The notes under the pieces: generated by a model | What the model was told of the DNA's origin: nothing | The model's input: the letters and a program-made list of their open reading frames with translations, nothing else | Database searches by the model: none | Assembly: GCA_934426825.1 (NCBI GenBank) | Contig: CAKRYI010000001.1 | Coordinates: 1 to 64,000, forward strand | Direction: 5' to 3' | From: an uncultured Acetatifactor sp. | Lineage (GTDB): Bacteria; Bacillota; Clostridia; Lachnospirales; Lachnospiraceae | Length of the DNA stretch: 64,000 bases | Shown here: positions 1 to 7,994 of the stretch, piece after piece | How positions within the stretch are numbered: the stretch's first letter is position 1 | Layout of the letters: each line of letters begins with the position of its first letter | Made by a program: the position numbers and the translations under genes

Positions 1-19
1 GTCGAGGGCTTGACCAAAG
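1..19 (+). rRNA. 3' end of 23S rRNA (partial, cut by window start)
   Basis: The first bases read GTCGAGGGCTTGACC. This matches the familiar 3' terminus of Firmicutes 23S rRNA, where GCTTGACC pairs with the 5' GGTCAAGC of the same molecule. About 75 nt later comes an intrinsic terminator, and no 5S gene fits between them. The identification rests on a very short piece and on memory of the conserved terminus; the exact mature end is a guess. Confidence 0.7.
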
Positions 20-92
20 GTTGGGAAAACGGATGGAAAAGAGAGTAAGATTTGGTGTTCGGTTTTGAAGGTACAAAACCTATAAAATGTGT

Positions 93-121
93 AAAAAGAG
101 TAGTTTTACTACTCTTTTTTT
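93..121 (+). terminator. Intrinsic terminator of the upstream rRNA operon
   Basis: A perfect 12-bp stem (93-104 with 108-119) with a 3-nt loop is made of AAAAAGAGTAGT and its complement, and it ends in a T-run. It sits just after the 23S tail, so it most likely ends the ribosomal transcript. The A-rich left arm would also terminate leftward transcription. Confidence 0.85.
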
Positions 122-191
122 GCGTGTGTATGCTGTAACACCCCGATTTCACCGTCAAATAATGAAAAAAACATACAAATTATTTAGATAA

Positions 192-222
192 TTGTTCCAT
201 TTTGTGTTAAATATGTTATAAT
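192..222 (+). promoter_or_regulatory. Candidate promoter of cheV
   Basis: A consensus -10 box TATAAT lies at 217-222 with a weak TTGTTC at 192-197 (19-nt spacer). It follows the rRNA terminator and precedes cheV by about 70 nt. The -10 is convincing, the -35 is not. Confidence 0.45.
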
Positions 223-290
223 AGAACCATGTAAATAGTAAATTCTCAATATAGATGGTGTTAAATTGAGGAAAATGATGAGGTGAAGAG

Positions 291-1202
291 ATGGATACGA
301 AAATTTTACTTGAAAACGGCACAAATGAACTGGAAATTTTGGAGTTCACACTTGCCGGCAATTCCTATGGTATCAATGTTGCTAAGGTAAGAGAAATTAT
401 TCCTTATCAGGAAGTCACACCGGTTCCCAATTCACATCCCAGTATTGAGGGGATTTTCATGCCGCGTGATGTAATGATTACCGCTATTGATTTAAAGAAT
501 TGTCTTGGCAGAGGCGAATCCGAACCCAAAGGACTTTTTATCATTACAAACTTTAACAAACTGGACATTGCTTTCCATGTGGAGAATGTATTAGGCATAC
601 ACAGAGTATCATGGAAAGATATTATTAAGCCGGATGCAACCATTTCCTCCATGGATGACAGTGTGGCAACAGGTATCGTAAAGCGCAGTGATAAGCTGAT
701 TATTATACTTGACTTTGAGAAAATTGTATCCGATATTAATCCAGAGACAGGCCTTAAGGTTTCTGAACTTGGAGAATTGGGCCCCAGAAAGAGAAGCACA
801 GTGCCTATTCTGATTGCAGAGGATTCAGCACTTTTGAATAAGCTGATTGTTGATTCCCTGAAGAATGCAGGCTATGAGAATCTGATACATACCGAGAACG
901 GACAGAAGGCATATGATGTAATTTGCCACTGCAAAGAGGATGGTTCCTTAAGGGATCATGTAAGATGTATCATTACAGATATTGAAATGCCTGAAATGGA
1001 CGGACACAGATTGACTAAGCTGGTTAAGAGTGATGATGAGACCAAGGATATTCCGGTTGTTATTTTCTCTTCGTTGGTAAATGACGAGATGAAGAAAAAG
1101 GGAGAGGCTTTGGGAGCAGATGCACAGCTTTCCAAACCGGAAATAGGAAATCTTGTCAAGATTATTGACCAGTTGGTGATAGACAGACATTTGGACGAGT
1201 AA
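291..1202 (+). CDS. cheV: Chemotaxis coupling protein CheV (CheW domain plus receiver)
   Basis: CheV couples chemoreceptors to CheA and tunes the signal through phosphorylation of its own receiver domain; it acts in the cytoplasm at receptor arrays. The 303-aa protein has a CheW-like domain at about residues 10-160 and a receiver domain at 172-300. The acidic pair is E177/D178, the phospho-acceptor is Asp230 (CIITDIEMPEMDG) and the conserved lysine is K282 (SKPE). AGGTG at 281-285 supports the ATG. It is monocistronic, between a promoter and a terminator. No other chemotaxis or flagellar gene is nearby, so its receptors and CheA must be encoded elsewhere. Confidence 0.93.
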   Translation: MDTKILLENGTNELEILEFTLAGNSYGINVAKVREIIPYQEVTPVPNSHPSIEGIFMPRDVMITAIDLKNCLGRGESEPKGLFIITNFNKLDIAFHVENVLGIHRVSWKDIIKPDATISSMDDSVATGIVKRSDKLIIILDFEKIVSDINPETGLKVSELGELGPRKRSTVPILIAEDSALLNKLIVDSLKNAGYENLIHTENGQKAYDVICHCKEDGSLRDHVRCIITDIEMPEMDGHRLTKLVKSDDETKDIPVVIFSSLVNDEMKKKGEALGADAQLSKPEIGNLVKIIDQLVIDRHLDE

Positions 1203-1221
1203 TCGTATAAATAAAATGATT

Positions 1222-1249
1222 AGGCTGGGTTGAATCCCAGCCTTTTTCT
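1222..1249 (+). terminator. Intrinsic terminator after cheV
   Basis: An 8-bp stem AGGCTGGG / CCCAGCCT (1222-1229 and 1236-1243) with a 6-nt loop and a T-run directly follows the cheV stop codon. Confidence 0.9.
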
Positions 1250-1275
1250 ATATAAATAAGGAAAGAGAGAAGGAT

Positions 1276-2076
1276 ATGAGCCGGAAGGAAGTTGACATTC
1301 AACAGGAAATACAGAATGCGGATATGATTTTGATAGGAGTGGGCGAGGAATTTGATAATCTGAAACAGTTAAAAACTTTGCCGGGATATAGTGAAGGGCG
1401 GCAGGCATTGGAAGAATCGGATATGGCATGGATGATTCCGGCATGGAACAGGATGTTTGCCGAGGAATGTGGTGATAATCGTGTGACCAAAGCTCTTTCC
1501 AAATTGGCAGAAATGGTATCCGAAAAAAATTATTTTGTCGTTTCAACTTCGACCAATGATGAGATAGAGAAGGTTTCGTGGAAAGAAAATCATCTGGTTA
1601 TGCCCTGCGGCGGCAGTCTCAGAAAACAGTGCGTTTCTGTCTGCGGACAGGAAATAGCGGAAGTTTCAAAACAGGACCGGAAAACCATGAAGAAGCTCAG
1701 GCACGAAATCATGGAAAAGGGACAGGCTGCCTTGACAGAGCATACGGTATTGGGAACTTGTCCGGACTGCGGAAAAGAATACATTTTAAATAATGTTTAT
1801 TCCGAAAGGTATGATGAAAACGGATATTTGAAGCAGTGGCAGGTGTATATGAAGTGGCTGCAGGGAACAGTGAACCGAAAATTGTTGATTTTGGAGCTGG
1901 GGGTCGGAATGCAGTGTCCCTCCGTTATCCGATGGCCTTTTGAAAAAGTTGCCTTTTATAATCAGAAGGCGGTATTTTGCCGGGTAAATGAAAAATTGTA
2001 TCAGTTTTCCGAAGAATTAGACGCAAAAGGTATTTCAATCTCAAAGAATGCGATTGATTGGCTGGAATACCTGTGA
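1276..2076 (+). CDS. Sirtuin-like (SIR2-fold) NAD-binding protein, probably not a standard deacetylase
   Basis: The 266-aa protein follows the outline of a SIR2 Rossmann fold. A first beta-alpha turn lies at residues 16-30 (ADMILIGVGEEF). A VVSTSTND strand lies near residue 90, where sirtuins have the NAD-binding TxNxD element. Cysteines C119, C123, C162 and C165 (TCPDCG) could form the zinc ribbon, and a closing LLILELGVG strand lies at 203-211. The place of the catalytic His (HGS in sirtuins) reads MPCGGS at 109-114, so the His is missing. This suggests binding or ADP-ribose chemistry rather than deacetylation, which is inference. A purine-rich Shine-Dalgarno at 1265-1274 supports the ATG. 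The next gene starts about 54 nt downstream. Confidence 0.6.
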   Translation: MSRKEVDIQQEIQNADMILIGVGEEFDNLKQLKTLPGYSEGRQALEESDMAWMIPAWNRMFAEECGDNRVTKALSKLAEMVSEKNYFVVSTSTNDEIEKVSWKENHLVMPCGGSLRKQCVSVCGQEIAEVSKQDRKTMKKLRHEIMEKGQAALTEHTVLGTCPDCGKEYILNNVYSERYDENGYLKQWQVYMKWLQGTVNRKLLILELGVGMQCPSVIRWPFEKVAFYNQKAVFCRVNEKLYQFSEELDAKGISISKNAIDWLEYL

Positions 2077-2129
2077 TAAACTAAAAAAGAGTGCCATGTG
2101 GCAATACAAAGGAAAGCAGGGGAAAATAT

Positions 2130-4484
2130 ATGCCTTCACAGGAAGAGTATTTAGATAATCTTTTAAATGATATTGTTGCTTCACAGAATGCCGGGGAGAA
2201 AATGAAACAGGAGACGGTGGAGCCGGATATTGCTGAGCCTGAAACGGTCGAACCTAAAACGACGGAACCGGATGTTGTCGGGCCTGAAACGGTCGAGACT
2301 GAGGCTGAGGAACCGGATGCTGTCGAGCCTGAAACGATAGAGTTAGAGGCAACAGAACCGGCAAACGAAGATGCTGAGATTGTAGAACCTGAAGTCACTA
2401 CGCCTGAAAATATAGAATCGCAGGTGATAGAGCCTGAGGTTATGAATCAGGAAATTGTTGCGCCTGAAACCGCAGAGACAGAAGCTGCTATACCTGAGAT
2501 TGCGGAACCGGAGGTTGCTGTGCCTGAAACCGCAGAGACAGAAGTTGTTATGCCTGAGGTTACCGAGCCGGAAATCACCGTGCCTGAAATTACCACGCCG
2601 GAAGGCATGGAACCTGACGTTACCGACCAGAATGTGACGGTTCCTGAAATGACAGCTACGGATATTGACTCTCCGATAGAGGTGGAAGATACCATGGATA
2701 TGTCCGAGGATGAGATTGAAAAGCTGCTCAACCAGAGCCGGCAGGAAAGTGAAGCTCAGGCGGCGGAGCCTGCAGAGGCGGAATCAAAAGGAATTTCTGA
2801 CGGAAATATGGCGGATAACACGGAAACGGGAAGTGTTGACGATTTGCTGGGACTTTTAAATAGTTCGGATGACGCTGATTTGAAAGATATTCACGACATG
2901 TTGGATAAATCCGACAGAAACGAAGCGGTTGATGACGATATTATTTCTCTGCTGCAGGGAATCCCGGATGATGACACGGTATCTGCAAACGGTGAGGAAG
3001 TGGATTCTGACAATGAGAGAAATATGTCGGATATAGAGGATTTGTTATCCGATGATGCGGAACAGCCATTATCCAAAAAGGAGCAGAAAGCCGAACTGTG
3101 CCGGAAAAAGAAGGAAGAAAAGGCAGCGAAAAAGCAGGCATTAAAAGAAGAAAAGGCTGCAAAAAAGGCAGCACGAATTGCTGCAAAGAAAGGGGCAGCT
3201 GAGGAGTCAGATACTGCGCCCGAAGCGGAAGCTGATACAGAAGTAAATGCAGTTTCAGCAGGAGATGTAGATTTGCAGGGAGAGACGGATTCTCAGGGCA
3301 AAACAGATGAAGACATTGATATGGGGGATATAGACGAGCTTTTAGGCCTTGTCAACCAAGGTGCATTTGATGCGGGGGCATCCGATTCTGATTCCACCGC
3401 ACCGGCAGACGAGGATTCAGTACAGGCAAGTCCTGTGTCTGCGGGAGAGCATAAGGCGGCTCTTGTGGATGCGATGGCCGCAGAGAATAAACCTGCCAAG
3501 AAAAAAGGATTTTTTGCAAAAATTCTGGACGCACTGACTGAGGAAGATGAGGAGGAAGAACCTCAGAAGGAAAACGAGGACATCCAGCTTTCGGAAGAAA
3601 ATAAAAATATTATCGAGGAACTGGACAAGAACAAAAAGAAAAAGAAGAAAAAGGGCAAGAAGAACGCAGAAGCAGCCGAAACTCCGGAGGGAGAAGAGGG
3701 AGAGGAAGCTGCGGAGAAGCCAAAGAAAACAAAACGGAAAAAGAAGGAAAAGGCGCCGAAAACGGAAGAGGAGGCAGAGCAGCCGAAGGGTAGCAGACTT
3801 TCCCTTAAGAAAGTATTACCCATATTACTGGTTTGTCTGACTTTTGGTGCCTGTGTGGTAGTGCTTGCCAATATTTCCGGGGAATATGCGGTGAAGAAAG
3901 AAGGCCGCAAGGCATTTTATGACGGGGATTACCAGACCTGCTATCAGAATTTGTACGGCAAGGAACTGACGGAGAGCGAGCAGGTTATGTTCGCCAAGTC
4001 GGAGAGTATTCTCTGCATCCGCTTGTGGCTAAGGGAATATGAAATGTTTGCGGAGGAAGGAAAGCGTGCAGAGGCGCTGGACAGCCTGATACAGTCGGTT
4101 AATTCCTATCCGGATTTGCATGGTTATGCACAACAGTGGAATGCGGGAACGGAAGTGGAACTGATGTATCAGCAGCTTTTGGACATTTTGTCCGAGCAGT
4201 ACAATCTGACTGAGGAACAGGCGCTTGAAATTGCGGCAGTGAAAAAAGACGTGGATTATTCCATAAGGGTTTACGCCATCGCAAACGGGGAAGCATACGG
4301 CTCATGGGATAACTTACAGCCGGATACTTCTAATGGAGCGAGCTTGCCGGCAGGGGATGCAGCAAACGGTGACTCTGCAGTTCAGGATTCTTCCGCAGAG
4401 GTATTGCAGGATGCTTTACCGGGCGAGGAGGATTTTGGAAACGCCCCCTTTATCGATAATATTTCACAGGATGGTCAGGAGTAA
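2130..4484 (+). CDS. Large acidic membrane-anchored protein with repeated FliM-like short motifs, function unknown
   Basis: I do not recognise a family. The ATG at 2130 is preferred over an in-frame codon at 2091 because AGGGGA lies just upstream; this gives 784 aa. Residues 25-185 are Pro/Glu/Val-rich degenerate repeats. Between residues about 190 and 410 lie several short helices of one type: MSEDEIEKLL (191), SVDDLLGLL (235), MSDIEDLL (299), MGDIDELLGLV (398); the N-terminus SQEEYLDNLL is similar. Lys/Glu-rich coiled stretches follow. A single membrane segment lies at 562-582 and a 200-aa C-terminal domain outside. Without a signal peptide, the long acidic N-terminal part should stay in the cytosol. 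The short motifs resemble the CheY-binding FliM peptide; that link is inference. Confidence 0.75.
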   Translation: MPSQEEYLDNLLNDIVASQNAGEKMKQETVEPDIAEPETVEPKTTEPDVVGPETVETEAEEPDAVEPETIELEATEPANEDAEIVEPEVTTPENIESQVIEPEVMNQEIVAPETAETEAAIPEIAEPEVAVPETAETEVVMPEVTEPEITVPEITTPEGMEPDVTDQNVTVPEMTATDIDSPIEVEDTMDMSEDEIEKLLNQSRQESEAQAAEPAEAESKGISDGNMADNTETGSVDDLLGLLNSSDDADLKDIHDMLDKSDRNEAVDDDIISLLQGIPDDDTVSANGEEVDSDNERNMSDIEDLLSDDAEQPLSKKEQKAELCRKKKEEKAAKKQALKEEKAAKKAARIAAKKGAAEESDTAPEAEADTEVNAVSAGDVDLQGETDSQGKTDEDIDMGDIDELLGLVNQGAFDAGASDSDSTAPADEDSVQASPVSAGEHKAALVDAMAAENKPAKKKGFFAKILDALTEEDEEEEPQKENEDIQLSEENKNIIEELDKNKKKKKKKGKKNAEAAETPEGEEGEEAAEKPKKTKRKKKEKAPKTEEEAEQPKGSRLSLKKVLPILLVCLTFGACVVVLANISGEYAVKKEGRKAFYDGDYQTCYQNLYGKELTESEQVMFAKSESILCIRLWLREYEMFAEEGKRAEALDSLIQSVNSYPDLHGYAQQWNAGTEVELMYQQLLDILSEQYNLTEEQALEIAAVKKDVDYSIRVYAIANGEAYGSWDNLQPDTSNGASLPAGDAANGDSAVQDSSAEVLQDALPGEEDFGNAPFIDNISQDGQE
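2461..2580 (+). repeat. 60-bp tandem repeat inside the acidic protein gene
   Basis: A block beginning GCCTGAAACCGCAGAGACAG recurs exactly 60 bp later (starts near 2462 and 2522). It encodes 20-residue Pro/Glu/Val units and keeps the reading frame. It indicates growth of the linker by slippage or unequal crossover. Confidence 0.8.
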
Positions 4485-4488
4485 AAAG

Positions 4489-5109
4489 ATGATTGCAATT
4501 ATAGATTATGATGCGGGAAATATCAAAAGTGTGGAAAAGGCAATCCTCTCTCTTGGAGAACAGGTGCATGTCACCAGAGACCGTGATGTGATTCTCGGTG
4601 CAGACGGTGTGATTTTGCCGGGCGTCGGTTCATTCGGGGACGCCATGGAAAAACTTCGTGCCTATGGACTGGTGGAGGTTATTAAGGAGTGCGTCAGCCG
4701 GGAAATTCCTTTTCTGGGAATCTGCCTCGGACTTCAGCTTATGTTTGAGAGCAGTGAGGAAAGCCCCGGCGTGGAGGGATTAAACCTTTTGAAAGGAAAA
4801 ATTCTTCACATTCCGGCAGAAGATAACTTGAAAATCCCTCATATCGGCTGGAATGATTTGCATTTTCCCCACCAGAGCAGATTGTTTGATGGTGTGGCGG
4901 AGAATTCTTATGTGTATTTTGTCCATTCCTATTATCTGAAAGCGGAAGAGGAAGAAATTGTGGCGGCAACCACGCAGTACGGAACATTGATTCATGCGGC
5001 AGTGGAGCAGGGAAATCTTTTTGCCTGCCAGTTTCATCCGGAAAAAAGTTCGGATGTGGGATTGAAAATATTACGGAATTTTATTGAAATCTCCAAAGGA
5101 CAGAAATGA
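4489..5109 (+). CDS. hisH: Imidazole glycerol phosphate synthase, glutaminase subunit
   Basis: HisH releases ammonia from glutamine and passes it to HisF for imidazole ring closure in histidine biosynthesis. The 206-aa class I amidotransferase has the nucleophile Cys79 in GICLGLQ and the partner residues His183 and Glu185 in QFHPEKS. The start at 4489 (MIAIIDYDAGNIKS) is preferred over a longer in-frame version because it is the family start and CAGGAG lies 7 nt before it. Seven nt separate the hisF start from the hisH stop, so the two are translated together. The rest of the his pathway is absent from the window. Confidence 0.96.
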   Translation: MIAIIDYDAGNIKSVEKAILSLGEQVHVTRDRDVILGADGVILPGVGSFGDAMEKLRAYGLVEVIKECVSREIPFLGICLGLQLMFESSEESPGVEGLNLLKGKILHIPAEDNLKIPHIGWNDLHFPHQSRLFDGVAENSYVYFVHSYYLKAEEEEIVAATTQYGTLIHAAVEQGNLFACQFHPEKSSDVGLKILRNFIEISKGQK

Positions 5110-5116
5110 GGTCATT

Positions 5117-5878
5117 ATGTATACAAAAAGAATTATTCCCTGTCTGGATGTGAAAGACGGCAGAGTGGTGAAAGGCGTAAATTTTGTGAATTTCCGGGAT
5201 GCGGGCGACCCCGCAGAGGTTGCAGCTGCATATGATAAGGCGGGAGCGGATGAAGTGGTGTTTTTGGACATCACGGCGTCTGCGGACAGCCGGGCAACCC
5301 AGTTAGAGTGGGTCAGAGAGGTCGCAAGCAAGGTGTTCATTCCCTTCACGGTGGGCGGAGGAATCCGTACCGTGGACGATTTTAAGGCAATTCTAAGGGA
5401 AGGCGCAGATAAAATATCCATCAACTCGGCGGCTATCATGAATCCGCAGTTAATCAGTGACGCGGCGGACAAGTTTGGAAGCCAGTGTGTTGTGGTGGCA
5501 ATCGATGCGAAAAAGAGAGCGGACGGAAGCGGCTGGAATATTTACAAAAACGGCGGCAGAGTGGACATGGGAATGGACGCTGTGGAATGGGCTGTGAAAG
5601 CGGAAAAGATGGGAGCGGGAGAAATTCTGCTGACCAGTATGGACGGCGACGGAACGAAGGAAGGCTATGACCTGCCTTTGACAAAAGCGGTGGCGGAAGC
5701 AGTGGGAATCCCGGTGATTGCGTCGGGAGGCGCCGGTAAACTGGAGCATTTCTATGAGGCATTGACAGAGGCGAAAGCGGAGGCTGTTCTGGCGGCATCC
5801 CTGTTTCATTATAAGGAACTGGAAATCCGGCAGGTGAAGGAATATTTGCATAGCCGCGGTGTCAGCGTGCGTCTGTAA
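5117..5878 (+). CDS. hisF: Imidazole glycerol phosphate synthase, cyclase subunit
   Basis: HisF is the (beta/alpha)8 barrel that uses ammonia from HisH and PRFAR to make imidazole glycerol phosphate and AICAR. The 253-aa length matches the family. The catalytic aspartates are visible at Asp11 (PCLDVKDGRVVKG) and Asp130 (VVVAID), and the phosphate-binding loops TVGGGIR (78-84) and ASGGAG are intact. The ATG at 5117 is chosen because GAGGT lies about 5 nt before it; the longer frame would overlap hisH. It forms a two-gene unit with hisH, without hisA, hisI or hisB beside it. Confidence 0.96.
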   Translation: MYTKRIIPCLDVKDGRVVKGVNFVNFRDAGDPAEVAAAYDKAGADEVVFLDITASADSRATQLEWVREVASKVFIPFTVGGGIRTVDDFKAILREGADKISINSAAIMNPQLISDAADKFGSQCVVVAIDAKKRADGSGWNIYKNGGRVDMGMDAVEWAVKAEKMGAGEILLTSMDGDGTKEGYDLPLTKAVAEAVGIPVIASGGAGKLEHFYEALTEAKAEAVLAASLFHYKELEIRQVKEYLHSRGVSVRL

Positions 5879-5886
5879 GGTGGTGC

Positions 5887-5990
5887 AAGATTGAAAAATA
5901 AAATTTTTCAATCACGAGATTTGTGTCTGCGCGCACTTGACACAAACTCGCTATGCGCAAAGAACGTGCGCAGAAATGTGGATAAAAATG
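5887..5990 (+). repeat. Structured 104-nt dispersed repeat, copy 1
   Basis: This stretch recurs at 62439-62542 with only two differences (positions 5954 and 5983). It folds into three consecutive hairpins. The first is a perfect 11-bp stem at 5889-5899/5903-5913. The second pairs GAG plus TTTGTGTC at 5916-5927 with 5939-5949, with a one-base bulge. The third is TGCGCA at 5954-5959 with 5967-5972. The loop of the second hairpin also holds TGCGCGCA, which could pair with the third. The last bases are the ATG at which ung is taken to start. I see no transposase or terminal target duplication. Confidence 0.9.
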
Positions 5991-6662
5991 GCAATGATTA
6001 CGAATGACTGGCTTTCGGTTTTGGGAGATGAATTTCGGAAGCCCTATTATAAAAAGCTGTACGAATTTGTGCGTCAGGAGTATAATACCACTCAGGTATT
6101 TCCGCCGGCGGAAGATATTTTTAATGCGTTTCATCTGACGCCGTTAAGTCAGGTGAAAGTGGTTATTATCGGTCAGGATCCCTATCACAATGTGGGACAG
6201 GCACACGGACTTTGTTTTTCCGTGAGACCGGACGTGGACATTCCCCCGTCGTTGGTGAATATTTATCAGGAGTTGCATGACGATTTGGGATGTTATATCC
6301 CGAATAACGGTTATCTGGTGAAATGGGCAAAACAGGGCGTGCTCATGCTCAATACGGTGCTGACCGTGCGTGCCCATATGGCGAATTCCCATCAGGGAAA
6401 AGGCTGGGAGGAATTTACCAATGCAGCTATTTCGGCACTGGATAAACAGGACCGTCCCATTGTGTTTATTCTCTGGGGCAGACCGGCGCAGATGAAGAAG
6501 AGTATGTTGCACAATCCCAATCATTTGATACTGGAAGCACCGCACCCAAGTCCGTTGTCGGCATACAGGGGCTTTTTCGGAAGCAAGCCGTTCAGCCAGA
6601 CCAATCGGTTTTTGAAAGAACACGGTGTGGAACCCATCGACTGGCAGATTGAAAATGTGTAG
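5988..6662 (+). CDS. ung: Uracil-DNA glycosylase (family 1)
   Basis: Ung cuts uracil from DNA arising by cytosine deamination or dUMP incorporation, starting base excision repair. The 224-aa protein has the water-activating motif GQDPYHN (Asp64, residues 62-68), LMLNTVLTVR near 119-128 and the minor-groove motif HPSPLS with His186. The start is uncertain: ATG 5988 (MAMITNDW) or ATG 5994. No good Shine-Dalgarno is visible because the leader is the end of a dispersed repeat, and an in-frame TTG at 5937 would add 17 repeat-encoded residues. lysA follows after 29 nt, so the two may be co-transcribed. Confidence 0.95.
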   Translation: MAMITNDWLSVLGDEFRKPYYKKLYEFVRQEYNTTQVFPPAEDIFNAFHLTPLSQVKVVIIGQDPYHNVGQAHGLCFSVRPDVDIPPSLVNIYQELHDDLGCYIPNNGYLVKWAKQGVLMLNTVLTVRAHMANSHQGKGWEEFTNAAISALDKQDRPIVFILWGRPAQMKKSMLHNPNHLILEAPHPSPLSAYRGFFGSKPFSQTNRFLKEHGVEPIDWQIENV

Positions 6663-6691
6663 AGTGAGAGATTATTTCAGAGGAGAAAATT

Positions 6692-7969
6692 ATGGAAAAA
6701 AAGGCATTTGTGACAAAAGAGATGATTGAAGAAATCACCAAAAAGTACCCCACCCCCTTTCATATTTATGATGAAAAGGGAATCCGTGAGAATGCAAAAG
6801 CGTTGAAGGAAGCATTTTCATGGAACAAGGGATATAAGGAATTTTTTGCGGTAAAAGCAACCCCCAATCCGTTTTTAGTTGATATTTTGAGAGATTACGG
6901 CTGTGGCTGCGACTGTTCCTCCCTGACCGAGTTAATGTTGAGCCATGCCATGGGAGTGAAGGGAGAGGACATTATGTTTTCCTCCAATGATACTCCGGCG
7001 CATGAGTTTGAGTATGCGGCAAAAATCGGGGCAACCATCAATCTGGATGATTTCACCCATATTGAGTTTTTGGAGAAAACCATCGGCTATTTGCCCAAAA
7101 CGCTGAGCTGCCGTTACAATCCGGGCGGATATTTTTCCATCAGCAACAATATCATGGATAATCCGGGGGATGCGAAATACGGCTTTACCACGGAGCAGAT
7201 GTTTGAGGGCTTCCGCATTTTGAAGGAAAAAGGTGTGGAGAATTTTGGTATTCACGCATTCCTTGCAAGCAACACCGTTACCAATGATTATTATCCTACC
7301 CTTGCAAAGACGCTGTTTGAGGTGGCTGTAAAGTTACAGAAGGAGACAGGTGCACACATTAAGTTTATCAACCTTTCCGGCGGTATCGGAGTTCCTTACC
7401 GTCCCGATCAGGAGCCGAACGATATTCGCGTCATCGGTGAGGGTGTCAGAAAAGTATTTGAGGAAGTGCTGGTTCCCGCAGGTATGGGTGATGTGGCAAT
7501 TTACACCGAACTGGGACGCTTTATGATGGCGCCTTACGGACATCTGGTGACACAGGTCATTCATGAGAAGCACACCCATAAGGAGTACATCGGTGTGGAC
7601 GCCTGTGCCGTAAATCTGATGCGTCCCGCTATGTACGGCGCATACCATCATATCACGGTTCTCGGAAAAGAGAATGAGCCTTGCGACCACAAATATGATG
7701 TGACCGGCTCTCTCTGCGAGAACAATGATAAATTTGCCATTGACAGAATGCTTCCGAAGATTGACATAGGAGATTATATTGCTATCCATGACACCGGAGC
7801 ACACGGCTTTGCCATGGGTTACAATTACAACGGAAAGTTAAAATCCGCAGAACTTTTGTTAAAAGAGGACGGTCAGGTAGAGCTGATTCGCCGGGCAGAG
7901 ACTCCGAGAGATTATTTTGCAACCTTTGACTGCTTTGATATTTATAACAAGATTGACTTTGATGCGTAA
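6692..7969 (+). CDS. lysA: Diaminopimelate decarboxylase
   Basis: LysA decarboxylates meso-diaminopimelate to L-lysine, the last step of lysine synthesis. It is a fold-type III PLP enzyme of 425 aa, with the PLP lysine K55 in FFAVKATPNP, the glycine-rich phosphate loop LSGGIG (about 228-233), ELGRFM, and the cross-subunit cysteine in GSLCENND. AGAGGAGA before the ATG is a good ribosome site. It lies 29 nt after ung and 25 nt before the LD-carboxypeptidase gene, linking lysine and peptidoglycan metabolism. The grouping with ung has no obvious functional logic. A closely related decarboxylase acting on another amino acid is possible but less likely. Confidence 0.9.
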   Translation: MEKKAFVTKEMIEEITKKYPTPFHIYDEKGIRENAKALKEAFSWNKGYKEFFAVKATPNPFLVDILRDYGCGCDCSSLTELMLSHAMGVKGEDIMFSSNDTPAHEFEYAAKIGATINLDDFTHIEFLEKTIGYLPKTLSCRYNPGGYFSISNNIMDNPGDAKYGFTTEQMFEGFRILKEKGVENFGIHAFLASNTVTNDYYPTLAKTLFEVAVKLQKETGAHIKFINLSGGIGVPYRPDQEPNDIRVIGEGVRKVFEEVLVPAGMGDVAIYTELGRFMMAPYGHLVTQVIHEKHTHKEYIGVDACAVNLMRPAMYGAYHHITVLGKENEPCDHKYDVTGSLCENNDKFAIDRMLPKIDIGDYIAIHDTGAHGFAMGYNYNGKLKSAELLLKEDGQVELIRRAETPRDYFATFDCFDIYNKIDFDA

Positions 7970-7994
7970 GTGACCGCATAGAAAAGGGGATTAG

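Noticed and set aside
4333..4488. 52-residue N-terminal extension of hisH
   Set aside because: The extension overlaps the end of the acidic membrane protein gene and is not HisH-like. MIAIIDYD at 4489 with CAGGAG is the true start.
5889..5913. First hairpin of the dispersed repeat as an intrinsic terminator of hisHF
   Set aside because: The stem is perfect but A/T-rich, and the sequence after it (ACGAG) has no T-run. In both copies the rest of the structured repeat follows.
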